Of a stretch of DNA of 64,000 nt, positions 35,688 through 45,476 are shown one piece after another (the stretch's first letter is position 1; each line of letters starts with the position of its first letter). The DNA lies in assembly GCF_002270415.1 (NCBI RefSeq), contig NZ_NNRI01000004.1:1-64000 (forward strand), read 5' to 3'. The stretch is from Mesorhizobium sophorae. GTDB taxonomy: Bacteria > Pseudomonadota > Alphaproteobacteria > Rhizobiales > Rhizobiaceae. The notes beneath the pieces are model-generated. The model worked only from the letters and a program-made list of their open reading frames with translations, had not been told where the DNA came from and made no database searches. The position numbers were made by a program, and so were the translations under genes.

Positions 35688-36978
35688 CCCCGCCCTCGGC
35701 GCTGCCTTCGCTTTCGTCGGCTGACGGGTTCTCGACGTCAGGCGCGACGTCGACCCGCCCGAGAAGGCTTTCCCACCCTGTTCCAGGGTTCTGTTCAAGG
35801 ACCGCCAAGAACTGGACGAACGCCTTGATCGTGTTGCGAGGCGTCCTGAAATAAGCCTCGCCGACGTGTTTGCTGCAATGTTCCATGAACGCAGGAAGCG
35901 CCTCATCCGGTACCAGATGCGTTGCCGGATCGCCATGTGCGAACACAGACCGGATATTGGACAAGAGAATAAGGAGATCCTCGGGCGTAAGGCTCTGCAA
36001 GCGAAGCACAGGGCCGGACAGGTCGACGAGGCCGTTCGTCGCGAAGGCGTTCTCCGCGAGACGCGACTGCAGTGCGGCGTAACTGTAAAGGCCCCGGCGA
36101 GTGTCCATAAGGAATTCGGGGGTGCCACCGAACACGAAGCCGATGCCGCCGAAATTCCCCTGAAGGACGTCGTTGAGCATGCGCAGAATTTGCTCAAAGT
36201 TCTGGTTGCGTGCCTGCGCGCTCTGGAGCTTGTACAAGTTCACCATTTCATCGAAGACAACGAGCAGGCCGGCATACCCGGCGAGCTTGACGAATGCCGC
36301 GAGCAATTTCAGCGCGTCATAAATGTCATTGTCATCGATGATGGTCCTGACGCCCAGCGCCTGCCTTGCTTCTGTCTTCGTTGAATACTCGCCGCGCAGC
36401 CACCGTAGCGCTGATGTCTTGAGGACCTCGTCCCCCTCCTCGCTGCCTCGCCAGTAGGCTTTCAACACGGTCGCATAGTCATAGCCGCCGACCTCCTCCT
36501 GAAGATGGGCTAGGCGTTCGTCTATGACGCGCTCGACAGGGACGCTTTTCCTTCCCGCTTCGTTCATGCAGTCAGTCACGAAACGCTCGACAACGCTCGG
36601 CAGCGCGCCTCCCTCGGGCTTCGTCCTGGTAGCCATATTCCGGACAGCCTCGGCATAGAGTCCCCTCGCCTGGCCGGCGGACGCATGAATCCTGCGATCG
36701 GGCCCAAGGTCGGCATGGATGGTCACGCATTTCCGTTCAAGCGCTATCAAGCGCACGAGATTCAGGAAGAATGTCTTCCCCGCCCCGTACTCGCCGATGA
36801 CAAATCGGATCGCCGCACCGCCATCTGACAGACGGTCAATATCCCGGACCAGGGCTCCCACTTCCGCAGCCCTTCCGACCTGCACGTGGCGAAGTCCCGT
36901 CTTTGGGACGACACCGGCGGCAAGCGCCTGGAGGATGACGTCTCGGTCGCGCGATTTGATGGTCGTTCCTGTTGTCAT
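35659..36978 (-). CDS. BrxD-like (DUF2791) P-loop ATPase
   Basis: A 439-residue ATPase of the BREX-system BrxD type: ALAAGVVPKTGLRHVQVGRA at the N-terminus, FVIGEYGAGKTFFLNLVRL (Walker A, ~residue 60), GYAGLLVVFDEMVNLYKLQS (Walker B, ~240), GIGFVFGGTPEFLMDTRRGL and YFRTPRNTIKAFVQFLAVLE near the end. In BREX and related loci this protein partners a large helicase, as here. Coupled by ATGA to the TerB gene upstream and overlapping the helicase downstream. No other BREX core gene (BrxC, PglX, PglZ) is in view. Confidence 0.88.
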   Translation of the reverse strand: MTTGTTIKSRDRDVILQALAAGVVPKTGLRHVQVGRAAEVGALVRDIDRLSDGGAAIRFVIGEYGAGKTFFLNLVRLIALERKCVTIHADLGPDRRIHASAGQARGLYAEAVRNMATRTKPEGGALPSVVERFVTDCMNEAGRKSVPVERVIDERLAHLQEEVGGYDYATVLKAYWRGSEEGDEVLKTSALRWLRGEYSTKTEARQALGVRTIIDDNDIYDALKLLAAFVKLAGYAGLLVVFDEMVNLYKLQSAQARNQNFEQILRMLNDVLQGNFGGIGFVFGGTPEFLMDTRRGLYSYAALQSRLAENAFATNGLVDLSGPVLRLQSLTPEDLLILLSNIRSVFAHGDPATHLVPDEALPAFMEHCSKHVGEAYFRTPRNTIKAFVQFLAVLEQNPGTGWESLLGRVDVAPDVENPSADESEGSAEGGDDNLASIRL

Positions 36979-39332
36979 CTTTCCGCTCCCGCCCCTTGGA
37001 GTTCTACCCGGACATGTTCAACGACCACAATGTGATCCTCTCCTTCGAGGATCGGTTCGTCGAACTTGTCGAAGCCCCATTCATTTATCGTTTCGATCGC
37101 GCCGTCCGGCAACAGCCGCAGTTTCCGCGCCACGTCTTCGAATGCGTCACGGCCTAGCTCTCCGGCTCCAAGAAGGCAGGAAAGCAGTTCGGAATGAGCC
37201 GCATCAAGTCCTTCAAACCTCGAGTCTCCTCGCGGGGTCGCCTCCATCGGGGCCGGAGGCGGAGAAAGCGGCTCGTCTTCGACAAAGATGCCTGCGAGAA
37301 GTTGGGAAACCGCTGACGTCTCCGACTTTATCCGTTCGAGCCGCGCAACGTCGATCCGTATGCCGGATGCTTTGGCTGCCGAGGCTTCGGCGGGAATGGG
37401 AACACCGCCCGTCCGTGTTTCCGGTGTGACGGCTATGGGCTCGTCTAGGACTACCGAACCGCGATGAAGCGCGGAATATAGATCCTCCACTCGATACCCA
37501 AGCGTTTTGTATAAGCGCTCGAGAAACTTCACCTCGTCCGGAGCGGCATGTCCATCCGCGAGCACCGCCGACGTGGCCGATCTAATCGCGCTGTCGCGCG
37601 CCTCGGCTTTAACACTGCGCAACCTCTGCATAGCAGATTGCCGGGCGGGAGCATCCTTCAGCAGCGTGCTTGCGTAGGCCATAAGCCTGGCGCGCTCAAT
37701 TCCGCCGAGGCCGGGAACCGATCGGATGTCGCTCTTGATCGATTCGAATTCACTGATCTCGATCTTCCCATCAGAAGCGGCGGCAAGCGCAGCGACTTCG
37801 ACCATGGCCTTGGCAGAAGCATAGCTTGGAGCCTCGCCATCCACGGGCGCCCCGTCTTTCGCCTTGAACAGTAGGACATAGCCGTCGGCATCGAGATTCC
37901 GGGCGCCGTATCTCCGGTCTGGCTCGAACCCTACATCGAGTTTGTCCATGAAGGCTCCGACTTGATTGCAGAACCCGGAGGGAAGTTTGCCTTTCGGTGG
38001 GGTGTCCACTCCCAATGCCGTGGCAAGTTGACCTACTCTGACCCCGGCAATGTTGCGGCCTCCGAACAGGTGTTCAACATTCCCTAGGACGGCGGTTCCC
38101 ATTACCGAAGGCGATGTCAACAACTCCTTCGGCAACAGGAAGGCGGCCTCGATCGTGCCCTTCGCCTCTGGACTTTTCCCCAGCAGGCGGCTGTACGAGG
38201 CGAGTTCGTCGGTGCATGCATTGAGGAGGTCCCGCAAGCCATCGAGGGGCGCGGAAATCGCGGCGATGTCGGGAAGCGGCCCGGTCTCGCTGTCGGACAG
38301 GTCAAGCCTGCATTCGAAGCCGCCGCTCGCCGCATGATATTCGATCTTGAGCTTAGTTTTCGGCGGATTGACCTTGAGTCCTTGCGGATAGCGGGATGCG
38401 AACCGCATTTGCCAGAGGTCGGCTAGCTCGTCGAAACATCTCGTCGCAGGCGTTCGCAGATAAGTGTCGGGAAGTGAGAGAACCCAAAGGAGTGCGTCCG
38501 TGCCGTCGAAAGAAGTCGCTGAGGCGAGTTTGCGCCCTAGATGGAGCCTGACGGACAACGGCATCTCGTATCCGTTCCTGAGATCGGGCGAGAGTGCCGG
38601 GCGGCCCTTAACGAGCTCCGCAACGTCAAGGAATTTCGACGCGTAGTTCTTGAACGAATGATTTTCGCTGTGGAGGGCAAGGAGGCGCCTGACCTCCGCG
38701 ATCAATACAGGCGTCTCGTCTTTGGCGGCGTCCACGAACAGGCGACGCTCAAGGCCGTAGAAAAACAAAAAGACATATCCTATGCCGATCCTCGGATCGT
38801 TCCTTCCGCCCGCAAGCCAGTCGAGATAAGTCCGCCTAGCGATGGGTGGAATGTTCGAATATGACGGCCAATAAGGTAGGAGGCTGCCCGATAGATCGCT
38901 GCCCGACGGGGCGACCGTGCACGACGGATCCACGAGGCAATTGGTTCCGCGGCCCGAACTCGTTCCCGTGAAGGCTCCGCCGAGATAAAACATGCCAGCG
39001 TCGATGGTCATTCCGCCCACCCGCACGCTCTCGCCGGACGGAATCCATCGGGCGGGAGTCCTGATCGCAGAGAGGCTGCCGCTAATTGGCGCCGACGGCC
39101 CTGGCAAACGCCGGTCCCACTGGTCTGGGCCTCCGGTGAATCTTGGATCGGGGTTAATTCGAGGATCCATCCACGCCTCTCTGGCTTGGGCCTGAGGTGG
39201 ACCTTCGGCGAAGCTGCTACGCGTTGCGGCGATCTCGCGCAGCTGGGGTGGCTGAACGCTCCGTTCCTTATTCTTTACGGCGCCGTAGAAAAACCAGGCG
39301 GCCAACGCCACGCCCGCAAGCACCCACCCCAT
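36975..39332 (-). CDS. Membrane-anchored TerB-N/TerB/TerB-C protein
   Basis: A 785-residue protein. Residues 3-20 form a membrane anchor (GWVLAGVALAAWFFYGAV). Residues ~90-310 match a TerB-N-type domain (SGESVRVGGMTIDAGMFYLG). Residues ~500-605 hold a TerB-like tellurite-resistance fold with two EF-like acidic segments (LAAASDGKIEISEFESIKSD; VLADGHAAPDEVKFLERLYK). Residues ~650-785 look like TerB-C. Such proteins are linked with ATPases and helicases in predicted stress or defence loci. ATG at 39332 is preferred; the frame is open to 39689 through an unlikely extension. Confidence 0.85.
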   Translation of the reverse strand: MGWVLAGVALAAWFFYGAVKNKERSVQPPQLREIAATRSSFAEGPPQAQAREAWMDPRINPDPRFTGGPDQWDRRLPGPSAPISGSLSAIRTPARWIPSGESVRVGGMTIDAGMFYLGGAFTGTSSGRGTNCLVDPSCTVAPSGSDLSGSLLPYWPSYSNIPPIARRTYLDWLAGGRNDPRIGIGYVFLFFYGLERRLFVDAAKDETPVLIAEVRRLLALHSENHSFKNYASKFLDVAELVKGRPALSPDLRNGYEMPLSVRLHLGRKLASATSFDGTDALLWVLSLPDTYLRTPATRCFDELADLWQMRFASRYPQGLKVNPPKTKLKIEYHAASGGFECRLDLSDSETGPLPDIAAISAPLDGLRDLLNACTDELASYSRLLGKSPEAKGTIEAAFLLPKELLTSPSVMGTAVLGNVEHLFGGRNIAGVRVGQLATALGVDTPPKGKLPSGFCNQVGAFMDKLDVGFEPDRRYGARNLDADGYVLLFKAKDGAPVDGEAPSYASAKAMVEVAALAAASDGKIEISEFESIKSDIRSVPGLGGIERARLMAYASTLLKDAPARQSAMQRLRSVKAEARDSAIRSATSAVLADGHAAPDEVKFLERLYKTLGYRVEDLYSALHRGSVVLDEPIAVTPETRTGGVPIPAEASAAKASGIRIDVARLERIKSETSAVSQLLAGIFVEDEPLSPPPAPMEATPRGDSRFEGLDAAHSELLSCLLGAGELGRDAFEDVARKLRLLPDGAIETINEWGFDKFDEPILEGEDHIVVVEHVRVELQGAGAER

Positions 39333-39620
39333 CGTCGCCCCCGGCTTGCTTTGGATGTTCTTTCCCCGAATAATTGCATATTCGGAAGCTCCGCGACAAA
39401 TTCTTTGCCAGCCACTGAAGCATTTCCAGCAGTCGACGTCAGTGTCATTCGTGCTCGTTCGGCGATCCAAGCGTGTGGAGGCCTTGTGCCGCGGCAGGAA
39501 CACCCCTAGTGGCATGAACTTAGCCGGGTTTTGACACGGACGGGTTAGCCGAGCTTTTCCCACAGCATATGGCGAAAAGTGCGGTTTGGGCGCATTGTGG
39601 TCAGCGCATCGGGGGCGGCA

Positions 39621-40472
39621 ATGGACCATCGTGTCCGACTTAAGCGACGGCGCGAAGCAAGGTCGGTGACGCGATGTTCGCGACAGCATTCGAAGGGAAG
39701 CGGACGTTGGACTGTCGCAGCTGCACTCGCCGTTGCTGGCATTGCGGGATATTTCGGGTGGAGCTTCGTCTCAAGAAATAGTCCGGAAATCGTTTCTTAC
39801 GCGCAGGGCAAAGCTTCCTCCGATCAGGAGGATTTGGTCGGCCGTGCTTCCGTCATCGACGGTGACACAATCGAAATCCATGGCAAGCGCATCCGCTTCA
39901 ATGGCATCGACGCGCCCGAGTCGTCTCAAACCTGTGCAGACGGAAATGGCAAAGCATATCGATGCGGTGCAAAGGCGGCCGAAGCGGTGGACCAATTTCT
40001 GGCCGCCTCATCTCCGACCCGATGCGTTTTCGTCGCCCGTGACCGTTACGGCCGTTTCGTCGGGAACTGCTTCAGGGCGGACGGAGAAAGCGTTCAGGCC
40101 GCACTCGTCAGGGATGGCTGGGCTCTTGACTGGCCGCGTTATAGCAACGGCGCCTACGCCGACCTGCAGGCGGCGGCAAAGGCCGAAGGCAAAGGGATAT
40201 GGATCGGCGCGTTTGAACGTCCGTGGGAATGGAGGGCGGATCGCCGGAATGGCAAGGCTGCAACCGCGCCGATCGTACCGCTTGTCGGCGTCTCGTCCGG
40301 TTCCGACGGATGCAACATCAAAGGCAATATCAATTCGTCGGGCGAACGCATCTATCACGTGCCCGGCCAGGAACACTACGACAGGACCCAAATCACGCTG
40401 AGCAAGGGCGAGCGATGGTTTTGTTCGGAGGCCGAAGCACTGGCTGCAGGGTGGCGACCCGCCCTTCGCTGA
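39621..40472 (+). CDS. Membrane-anchored thermonuclease (SNase) with C-terminal sunset-like domain
   Basis: About 283 residues. The N-terminal helix WTVAAALAVAGIAGYFGW is an anchor or uncleaved signal; the SNase domain spans RASVIDGDTIEIHGKRIRFN, GIDAPESSQTC and ARDRYGRFVGNCFRADG, with catalytic Arg, Asp and Glu in place. The tail CNIKGNINSSGERIYHVPGQ through GERWFCSEAEALAAGWRPAL is the small domain common on rhizobial SNases. It lies between and opposite to the two minus-strand halves of the TerB/OmpA block. ATG at 39621 is the likely start. Confidence 0.88.
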   Translation: MDHRVRLKRRREARSVTRCSRQHSKGSGRWTVAAALAVAGIAGYFGWSFVSRNSPEIVSYAQGKASSDQEDLVGRASVIDGDTIEIHGKRIRFNGIDAPESSQTCADGNGKAYRCGAKAAEAVDQFLAASSPTRCVFVARDRYGRFVGNCFRADGESVQAALVRDGWALDWPRYSNGAYADLQAAAKAEGKGIWIGAFERPWEWRADRRNGKAATAPIVPLVGVSSGSDGCNIKGNINSSGERIYHVPGQEHYDRTQITLSKGERWFCSEAEALAAGWRPALR

Positions 40473-40506
40473 TCGTCGAAACCGTCTTACCCGTGCTGCA
40501 GTTGCC

Positions 40507-41565
40507 TCACTGAATCTTCGCGCCGATCTCCGTTGTCGAAGGCGAATTGCGTTTCCTGACCCGGATCTCTATCCGACGCCGCGATTTCACGTCACCTGCT
40601 TGGGTTCCGTTGGTGAGGGTGTCGTCGGGAAGGATCAGTTGGGCCCCCGACATGGGCAGAATGGTAACCGCCTGGAGAGCTGGTACGCTCTTCAGGACTT
40701 TGGCTACGGCAATCGCACGCGCTAACCCCAGACCCGCATTGTCCGCAGGGTGCAGTACGCCGACGGGGGCAGTGCCGCCGAGTACGTCTTGAAGCTCGGC
40801 ATCAAGGTTTGATCCAAGACGCGAGATCTTCTGCTCATCGGTGTGCCCGATGACCTCCACGACGTCCACCGCATATTTCGCGGCGATGTCCGCAATCTGT
40901 CCGGCAGTGTTTTCTCGCAAGGCCGCGTCAAAGCTCGGGCTGAGTTCCGCGCTGCCTGACTTGAAGAAGTATCCGTTCGTTTCGCTGAGGCTGATAATCG
41001 GCGGCCATTCGTGGGGCTTTGCGTTGCCTTCAGATTCCTTAGCCTTGCGGATGACCTCAAGAAGTTGCTCTTCCGGCGTCTGCTTCGAGGGTGAGACGAC
41101 GACCTTGTCTCGGAGCACTTTGATCGCTGGGGCAAGCTTTTCGATGTCGTTGGCAGTCAGCCCGGAATCCCGGAGCCGTACTGCCATGGGCACAACTTCT
41201 TCGAGAGTGAGACCGGTCTCCAATATCTGGTCCACCTTCGTTTTTGCGAGTTCCAGTTCCCGCCATTCCTTTTCGAGTTCGTCGCTACCAGCAACTGTCT
41301 TTCGGAACACCTCGAGCTTTTCTTCGAGCAGAGCGTTGGAGGCCTCCTGCTTCTGAAGTTCAACCTCGACCGCCAGCTTGTCCGCTTTGATGTGTTCGGA
41401 CGTGGACCGCTCTCTCGCGATGATCGCACCAGCAGCCAACAAGAGGCAGAAGACGAGCAACAGCATGGACTCGGCCATGGTGAGACCGAGAATAAGGCCG
41501 CGGCCATAGCCTCTCTGCTCGCTTGAGACGGACGTTCCCTGAGTGCTCAACGACGGTTCCACCAC
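40507..41565 (-). CDS. OmpA/MotB-like (ZorB-like) peptidoglycan-binding membrane protein
   Basis: A 352-residue protein with an N-terminal helix (LTMAESMLLLVFCLLLAAGA) followed by coiled coil (~45-165) and a C-terminal OmpA/MotB domain: GYFFKSGSAELSPSFDAALR, VDVVEVIGHTDEQKI, GLGLARAIAVAKVLKSVPAL and VKSRRRIEIRVRKR. One TM helix plus a periplasmic OmpA domain is the layout of MotB and of ZorB in Zorya. GTG at 41565 overlaps the upstream stop by 19 nt. Likely stator partner of the protein at 41547-42923. Confidence 0.85.
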   Translation of the reverse strand: MVEPSLSTQGTSVSSEQRGYGRGLILGLTMAESMLLLVFCLLLAAGAIIARERSTSEHIKADKLAVEVELQKQEASNALLEEKLEVFRKTVAGSDELEKEWRELELAKTKVDQILETGLTLEEVVPMAVRLRDSGLTANDIEKLAPAIKVLRDKVVVSPSKQTPEEQLLEVIRKAKESEGNAKPHEWPPIISLSETNGYFFKSGSAELSPSFDAALRENTAGQIADIAAKYAVDVVEVIGHTDEQKISRLGSNLDAELQDVLGGTAPVGVLHPADNAGLGLARAIAVAKVLKSVPALQAVTILPMSGAQLILPDDTLTNGTQAGDVKSRRRIEIRVRKRNSPSTTEIGAKIQ

Positions 41566-42923
41566 CGCTTGCTGTCAGATTCACTCTCGACAGATTTATT
41601 CACGGGGGAAATTGCATCCCCTGCCGCTTCGGGCGCATCCTGGCCGTTTGGCTGCTGCGCTTGAACTTCGACAGGGGCGGCCAAAGCAACGATGTCGTCG
41701 AGAAGCGGAGTCGACCCCAAGCCGTCGGTGAAATGGTGAACACCGTTTGCCCCCCCTGAAGCGCCATCGGATAGAGGTTCGAATACGCCGAGCTTAGAGC
41801 CTGCGCGCGTTTCGAGGAGCATCCTTTCAAGGAACTTCTGCATCTCCGCATTCTGTTGTTGGATGTGGCGAGCGAGGCTGTCTGTGCTCCGCTGAACTTG
41901 AGCCGACGCCTCTACCGACTTCTCCATGATCTGAAGCGACCTCCCGCTTGTCTCCACGATTTTCGCGACGGCATTGGTGATCAGGTCCATGCGGTGAGCC
42001 TGATCTTTGCTGAGGGCCTCGGTCCTGGCGCCGTAGTCGACAACGATTTTGCCGAGCTCCCTGACAAGCGGACCGAGCTCGTTCTTCAGGACGGCTTCGG
42101 GTATCATGACCGCTTCGAGTTTCCTGGCCACGGCGTCGACTTGGCTTCCGAGTTGAGACGTCGAGCTGGCCATCCCGCTGTTGGCCTTCTCGAACACGTC
42201 ACCGGAGCTGTCGACCTTTTCCGCGATTTCGGAGAGCTTGGATGCAATCTGACCAAAGCTGGCGTCGATCGCAGTGCTGAGTTTCGCCGACGCATCCTGA
42301 ACTGGCTTGATGGCTTCGTTCGCCATCCTTTCCAAAGCGCCCTTCAGTTGCTCCCCAGTATCATCAGCATGCCTGACGATCTCGTCGAACCCCTCGCTGA
42401 TCATCTGATTGCTCACCCGACGGAAGTCGGCGAATTCGCGCGTGGCGCTTTCCATCTCCGAGCGTACGCGTCGCGTCATTGTTGCCAATTCATGGCGTGT
42501 CGCCCTCTCGACATCGAGAACGTCTCGCCGCGTCTGGTTGTAGAGGATGCGGAGAGAGATTCCGAAGATCGTGGACGTGATCGCGATGCCGAAGTTCCGG
42601 ATGACATCGTCTGTCGAAGACACTGAGGTGAATTGATATAGGGAAACGCCCAAGCTCGACAGCGTGAACAGGAAGCCCATGTAATAGAGGTTGTCGCCGG
42701 TCTGCTCTTCGTGGAGCCGGATCCGCCCCGAAAACCAGGACAGCGACAAATATCCGATCATGAGCATGATCGGGACCGTCATGGAAACGAACGGATTCAC
42801 CCCCCACAGCTTCGAGACTGCGATGAAAATGCAACCGGTGAGGGTAAACGCGGCGAAGGCATAAAGCGGCAGGTTCCGGAGAAGACCGGTCGAAAACTCT
42901 TCGCCGACTGTGTGACGGTTCAA
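41547..42923 (-). CDS. Four-helix membrane protein with long coiled-coil tail (ZorA/MotA-like candidate)
   Basis: About 458 residues. Four membrane helices in residues ~15-140 (LPLYAFAAFTLTGCIFIAVS, VSMTVPIMLMIGYLSLSWF, YYMGFLFTLSSLGVSLYQF, FGIAITSTIFGISLRILY) precede ~300 residues of coiled coil, as in ZorA-type MotA/ExbB relatives. A TTG at 42923 is the best start: it overlaps the upstream stop (TTGA) and sits 6 nt after GGAGGG. The frame is also open from a GTG at 42980. The channel relation is inferred from topology and its OmpA/MotB-like neighbour. Confidence 0.75.
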   Translation of the reverse strand: MNRHTVGEEFSTGLLRNLPLYAFAAFTLTGCIFIAVSKLWGVNPFVSMTVPIMLMIGYLSLSWFSGRIRLHEEQTGDNLYYMGFLFTLSSLGVSLYQFTSVSSTDDVIRNFGIAITSTIFGISLRILYNQTRRDVLDVERATRHELATMTRRVRSEMESATREFADFRRVSNQMISEGFDEIVRHADDTGEQLKGALERMANEAIKPVQDASAKLSTAIDASFGQIASKLSEIAEKVDSSGDVFEKANSGMASSTSQLGSQVDAVARKLEAVMIPEAVLKNELGPLVRELGKIVVDYGARTEALSKDQAHRMDLITNAVAKIVETSGRSLQIMEKSVEASAQVQRSTDSLARHIQQQNAEMQKFLERMLLETRAGSKLGVFEPLSDGASGGANGVHHFTDGLGSTPLLDDIVALAAPVEVQAQQPNGQDAPEAAGDAISPVNKSVESESDSKRWWNRR

Positions 42924-43744
42924 TTCATTCCCTCCAGTCGTGGCGACGGCAGAAAGTTGCCGCGATTTTCTACGACCCACTTAGCCCAGAATTCCAGATG
43001 ATCGCGCCCGTCAAAGGGTTTGGCCGCGCGATCGACATACCATATTGCTACGTCAACCCCGTCCAGCGTCGTTCGGTATTTGGCGTTCGCTGGACTATTC
43101 AGATACGCTCCGTAGCTGACGCCTGACTTGTACTGGGAGTACAGCTTGGTGTGTTCGATCATGTCGGAGGCGACGATCAACTGTTTCGCGGCGCCGGGTT
43201 TCGAAAATTTGTCGAAAACCGTGAGCTTGATTTGCTGAATGGCTGCCATGATCGGCGATTGATTGCCGGATTGGTCGTTAGGAATGCTCTCCGAAACCTT
43301 CTCCAACGGCTTGCTGAAGGCTTCCTCCCACTGGCGCTGGCGTCTAGCCGGATTATTGGTCCATTGGTCGACTGAGGAGCCGTCACCGGGATTGCAGCCG
43401 TCAAACATCTTGACGAGTTCGCCCGGGTTCTCGGTGAGGCCAAAAATCTCCAGCAATCCGCCGACCGGGATCGCCGACACGGTCTTTTGGAACCTATTCT
43501 TGATATCGAGCAGCGTCGTGTCGGAGATCGGATCGGTCGTATCGACCAGGAACACGTTCACCGCCACTGGGCCGTCAAGCGGACATAAGGTTTCCTTGGC
43601 CAGCTTCGTTTGGGAACTGGCCTTCGCGTAAAGGTATCCCAATCCACCGATCAATGCTCCGGAGAGGACGAGCAAACATATGCCGGCCACAATAGTGCCC
43701 AAGCGGCCCGGTTTGCGGCTTTTCCTTCTTCTCGTCCTAGCCAT
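42920..43744 (-). CDS. Membrane-anchored vWA-like protein
   Basis: A 274-residue protein with a basic N-terminus, one membrane helix (GTIVAGICLLVLSGALIGGL) and a soluble domain resembling a von Willebrand A fold: VAVNVFLVDTTDPISDTTLL contains an Asp-Thr-Thr-Asp metal-site-like loop, and QLIVASDMIEHTKLYSQYKS is a later strand and acidic loop. The MIDAS is not classical, so the call is tentative. It overlaps both neighbours by a few bases, so it is co-translated. A role in assembly or substrate docking is plausible. Confidence 0.65.
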   Translation of the reverse strand: MARTRRRKSRKPGRLGTIVAGICLLVLSGALIGGLGYLYAKASSQTKLAKETLCPLDGPVAVNVFLVDTTDPISDTTLLDIKNRFQKTVSAIPVGGLLEIFGLTENPGELVKMFDGCNPGDGSSVDQWTNNPARRQRQWEEAFSKPLEKVSESIPNDQSGNQSPIMAAIQQIKLTVFDKFSKPGAAKQLIVASDMIEHTKLYSQYKSGVSYGAYLNSPANAKYRTTLDGVDVAIWYVDRAAKPFDGRDHLEFWAKWVVENRGNFLPSPRLEGMN

Positions 43745-45206
43745 TGGGAGCCGTCTCCGGATGCAGCTTGTCCAGTTCACGGTATTGGTCGATGCCGTCG
43801 TCGCACACCGCGGCGATTTTTCTGATCTGGTCGGATAGGTCTGCCTGTGCCTTGCGTATGGACTCGGCGACGTCCCTATCCGTCAGTTCGCTTTCCCCTG
43901 CTTTCGTGGGTTGAATGCGGTCCAGCTTGTAAGCGCCGTCGAAGTACTTCGGAGCTGCTTCCGTCCGTGCCTTGGTATTGGCTTCCCGATAGCGTTTGAG
44001 CAGCACGTTTGCAGTCCGCTCGAGCTGCTCTTGGTACTGGACAAACAAGGAGAGCAGCTTCGCCCGGTGGGCGATGATCGCATTGTGGTCCCGGCGGCGG
44101 CCGCTGAGATCCCTTATCATCTCGTCGACCTTCTCATTGTGGTCGTCCCGTACGCCGAGCAGTTCTTCAATGAGGTCTTCCTGACGGGTCGCGTACGTCG
44201 TGCGCGCCGAAAGGAGCCTTTTGTACACTGCCGCATATCCGAGATACGGGTCTTTCAGATACCAGCCGTCAATAAAGGCAAAGATCGAAAACATCAGGCC
44301 GATGCCGAAGAGCAGCCAGGATTTGATGTCCACGAGTCCGAGCGGATCATGCCGGATTCTATCCATAACGATAGGTCCAGCATCTTCGAGAATGCTCCCG
44401 GCTACCTCTCGATAATGAGCAAGTCCAAGATTCAGCGCGACGGCTAGCGCAGCATAGCCACCGATGGAAAGGTATCCGAGAAGCTTCAGGAATAGCGACC
44501 GGTGGACGGTGAGGCTGACGCAAAACAGGGCGAAAACCAAAGCGATACCGATATTGAGGAACGAGAAGCTCATGGCCTCGGTAACGCCCCCGACAATTCC
44601 CATATCGCTTCCCTTCGCGAGGAAGACGCCGTTCATGATCGCCTCGATGAGAAAGAGGAAGAACAGGAACGACACCTTGAAGAACCATACATGGCCCTCC
44701 GACAGTCGCGGGGCGCGCGTGATCCCATGCCGCCTGCGGAAATCGGCATAGTCTTCTTCGGCAGCGTTCAGTGCCCGTCGCAAACCATGGAGTTCGTTGC
44801 GTCCCCTGACCACCTCCGCCTTGAAGTTGGAAACGCCTTCGGCGTTTGCCTTGTGGATGTCGGAAAACTGCCCCTCGAAGTCCAGGCCGCCAAGCCTGCT
44901 GGCGAACGAATGGAGCTGGTCTTCCAGGTTATTGTACGCCGTGTTCCTGGTGTCCTGGACCTTGCTGACGATCGCCAGTTCGACGTCGTCAAGTGCTTTC
45001 GAGCTCTTCGAGGGCTGGTTGAGCGCACCGCGGGTCTGCCCTTCTTCCGCGAGCTTCATGTCTCTCGCGACTCTGTCCACGTCCAGGTTCGGAAATATTT
45101 CAGTCGTGACCACAAAGTCATGACTCGTCTCGCGGACCTTTTCCAAGATCCGGTTGAGCCCGTCAAACGTCTTCGTCAACTCTTTACCCCTTGCCCACTT
45201 TCCCAT
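43737..45206 (-). CDS. Coiled-coil membrane protein with four helices, first gene of the membrane operon
   Basis: A 489-residue protein. Residues ~75-170 are coiled coil; membrane helices are VSFLFFLFLIEAIMNGVFLA, FLNIGIALVFALFCVSLTVH, LLGYLSIGGYAALAVALNLG and LLFGIGLMFSIFAFIDGWYL (total four, ~175-320); residues ~330-480 are again coiled coil. No known family recognised. Its stop overlaps the start of the vWA-like gene by 8 nt. The layout suggests a scaffold in the inner membrane for the operon's complex. Confidence 0.78.
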   Translation of the reverse strand: MGKWARGKELTKTFDGLNRILEKVRETSHDFVVTTEIFPNLDVDRVARDMKLAEEGQTRGALNQPSKSSKALDDVELAIVSKVQDTRNTAYNNLEDQLHSFASRLGGLDFEGQFSDIHKANAEGVSNFKAEVVRGRNELHGLRRALNAAEEDYADFRRRHGITRAPRLSEGHVWFFKVSFLFFLFLIEAIMNGVFLAKGSDMGIVGGVTEAMSFSFLNIGIALVFALFCVSLTVHRSLFLKLLGYLSIGGYAALAVALNLGLAHYREVAGSILEDAGPIVMDRIRHDPLGLVDIKSWLLFGIGLMFSIFAFIDGWYLKDPYLGYAAVYKRLLSARTTYATRQEDLIEELLGVRDDHNEKVDEMIRDLSGRRRDHNAIIAHRAKLLSLFVQYQEQLERTANVLLKRYREANTKARTEAAPKYFDGAYKLDRIQPTKAGESELTDRDVAESIRKAQADLSDQIRKIAAVCDDGIDQYRELDKLHPETAPNG

Positions 45207-45476
45207 GGTCAGCCCGTGGGTGATCTCTTAAGCAAAGAAACGCGCGCGGACAACAATAATGACGATCTACATGAGTTGCGGGAGAGGAGGACCTCAGAAT
45301 CTGTCACCTGTATGCAGATCGAAGCGGCTACGCGGATGACCAGGGATTGCAGTGGAAACTTCCTGCCGATGCTTTAGGAAGTGCCGTCTGCGGTCGGTTG
45401 TCGGTACCGCCGTCGTGCTTGATAGCCGGAAACAATTTTGAGAAGAATTGGCCTGTAACATTGAACCATACGCATC

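Noticed and set aside
33453..45206. Calling the locus Zorya or BREX outright
   Set aside because: No ZorC/ZorD/ZorE and no BrxC/PglX/PglZ genes are seen; only sub-module likeness exists.
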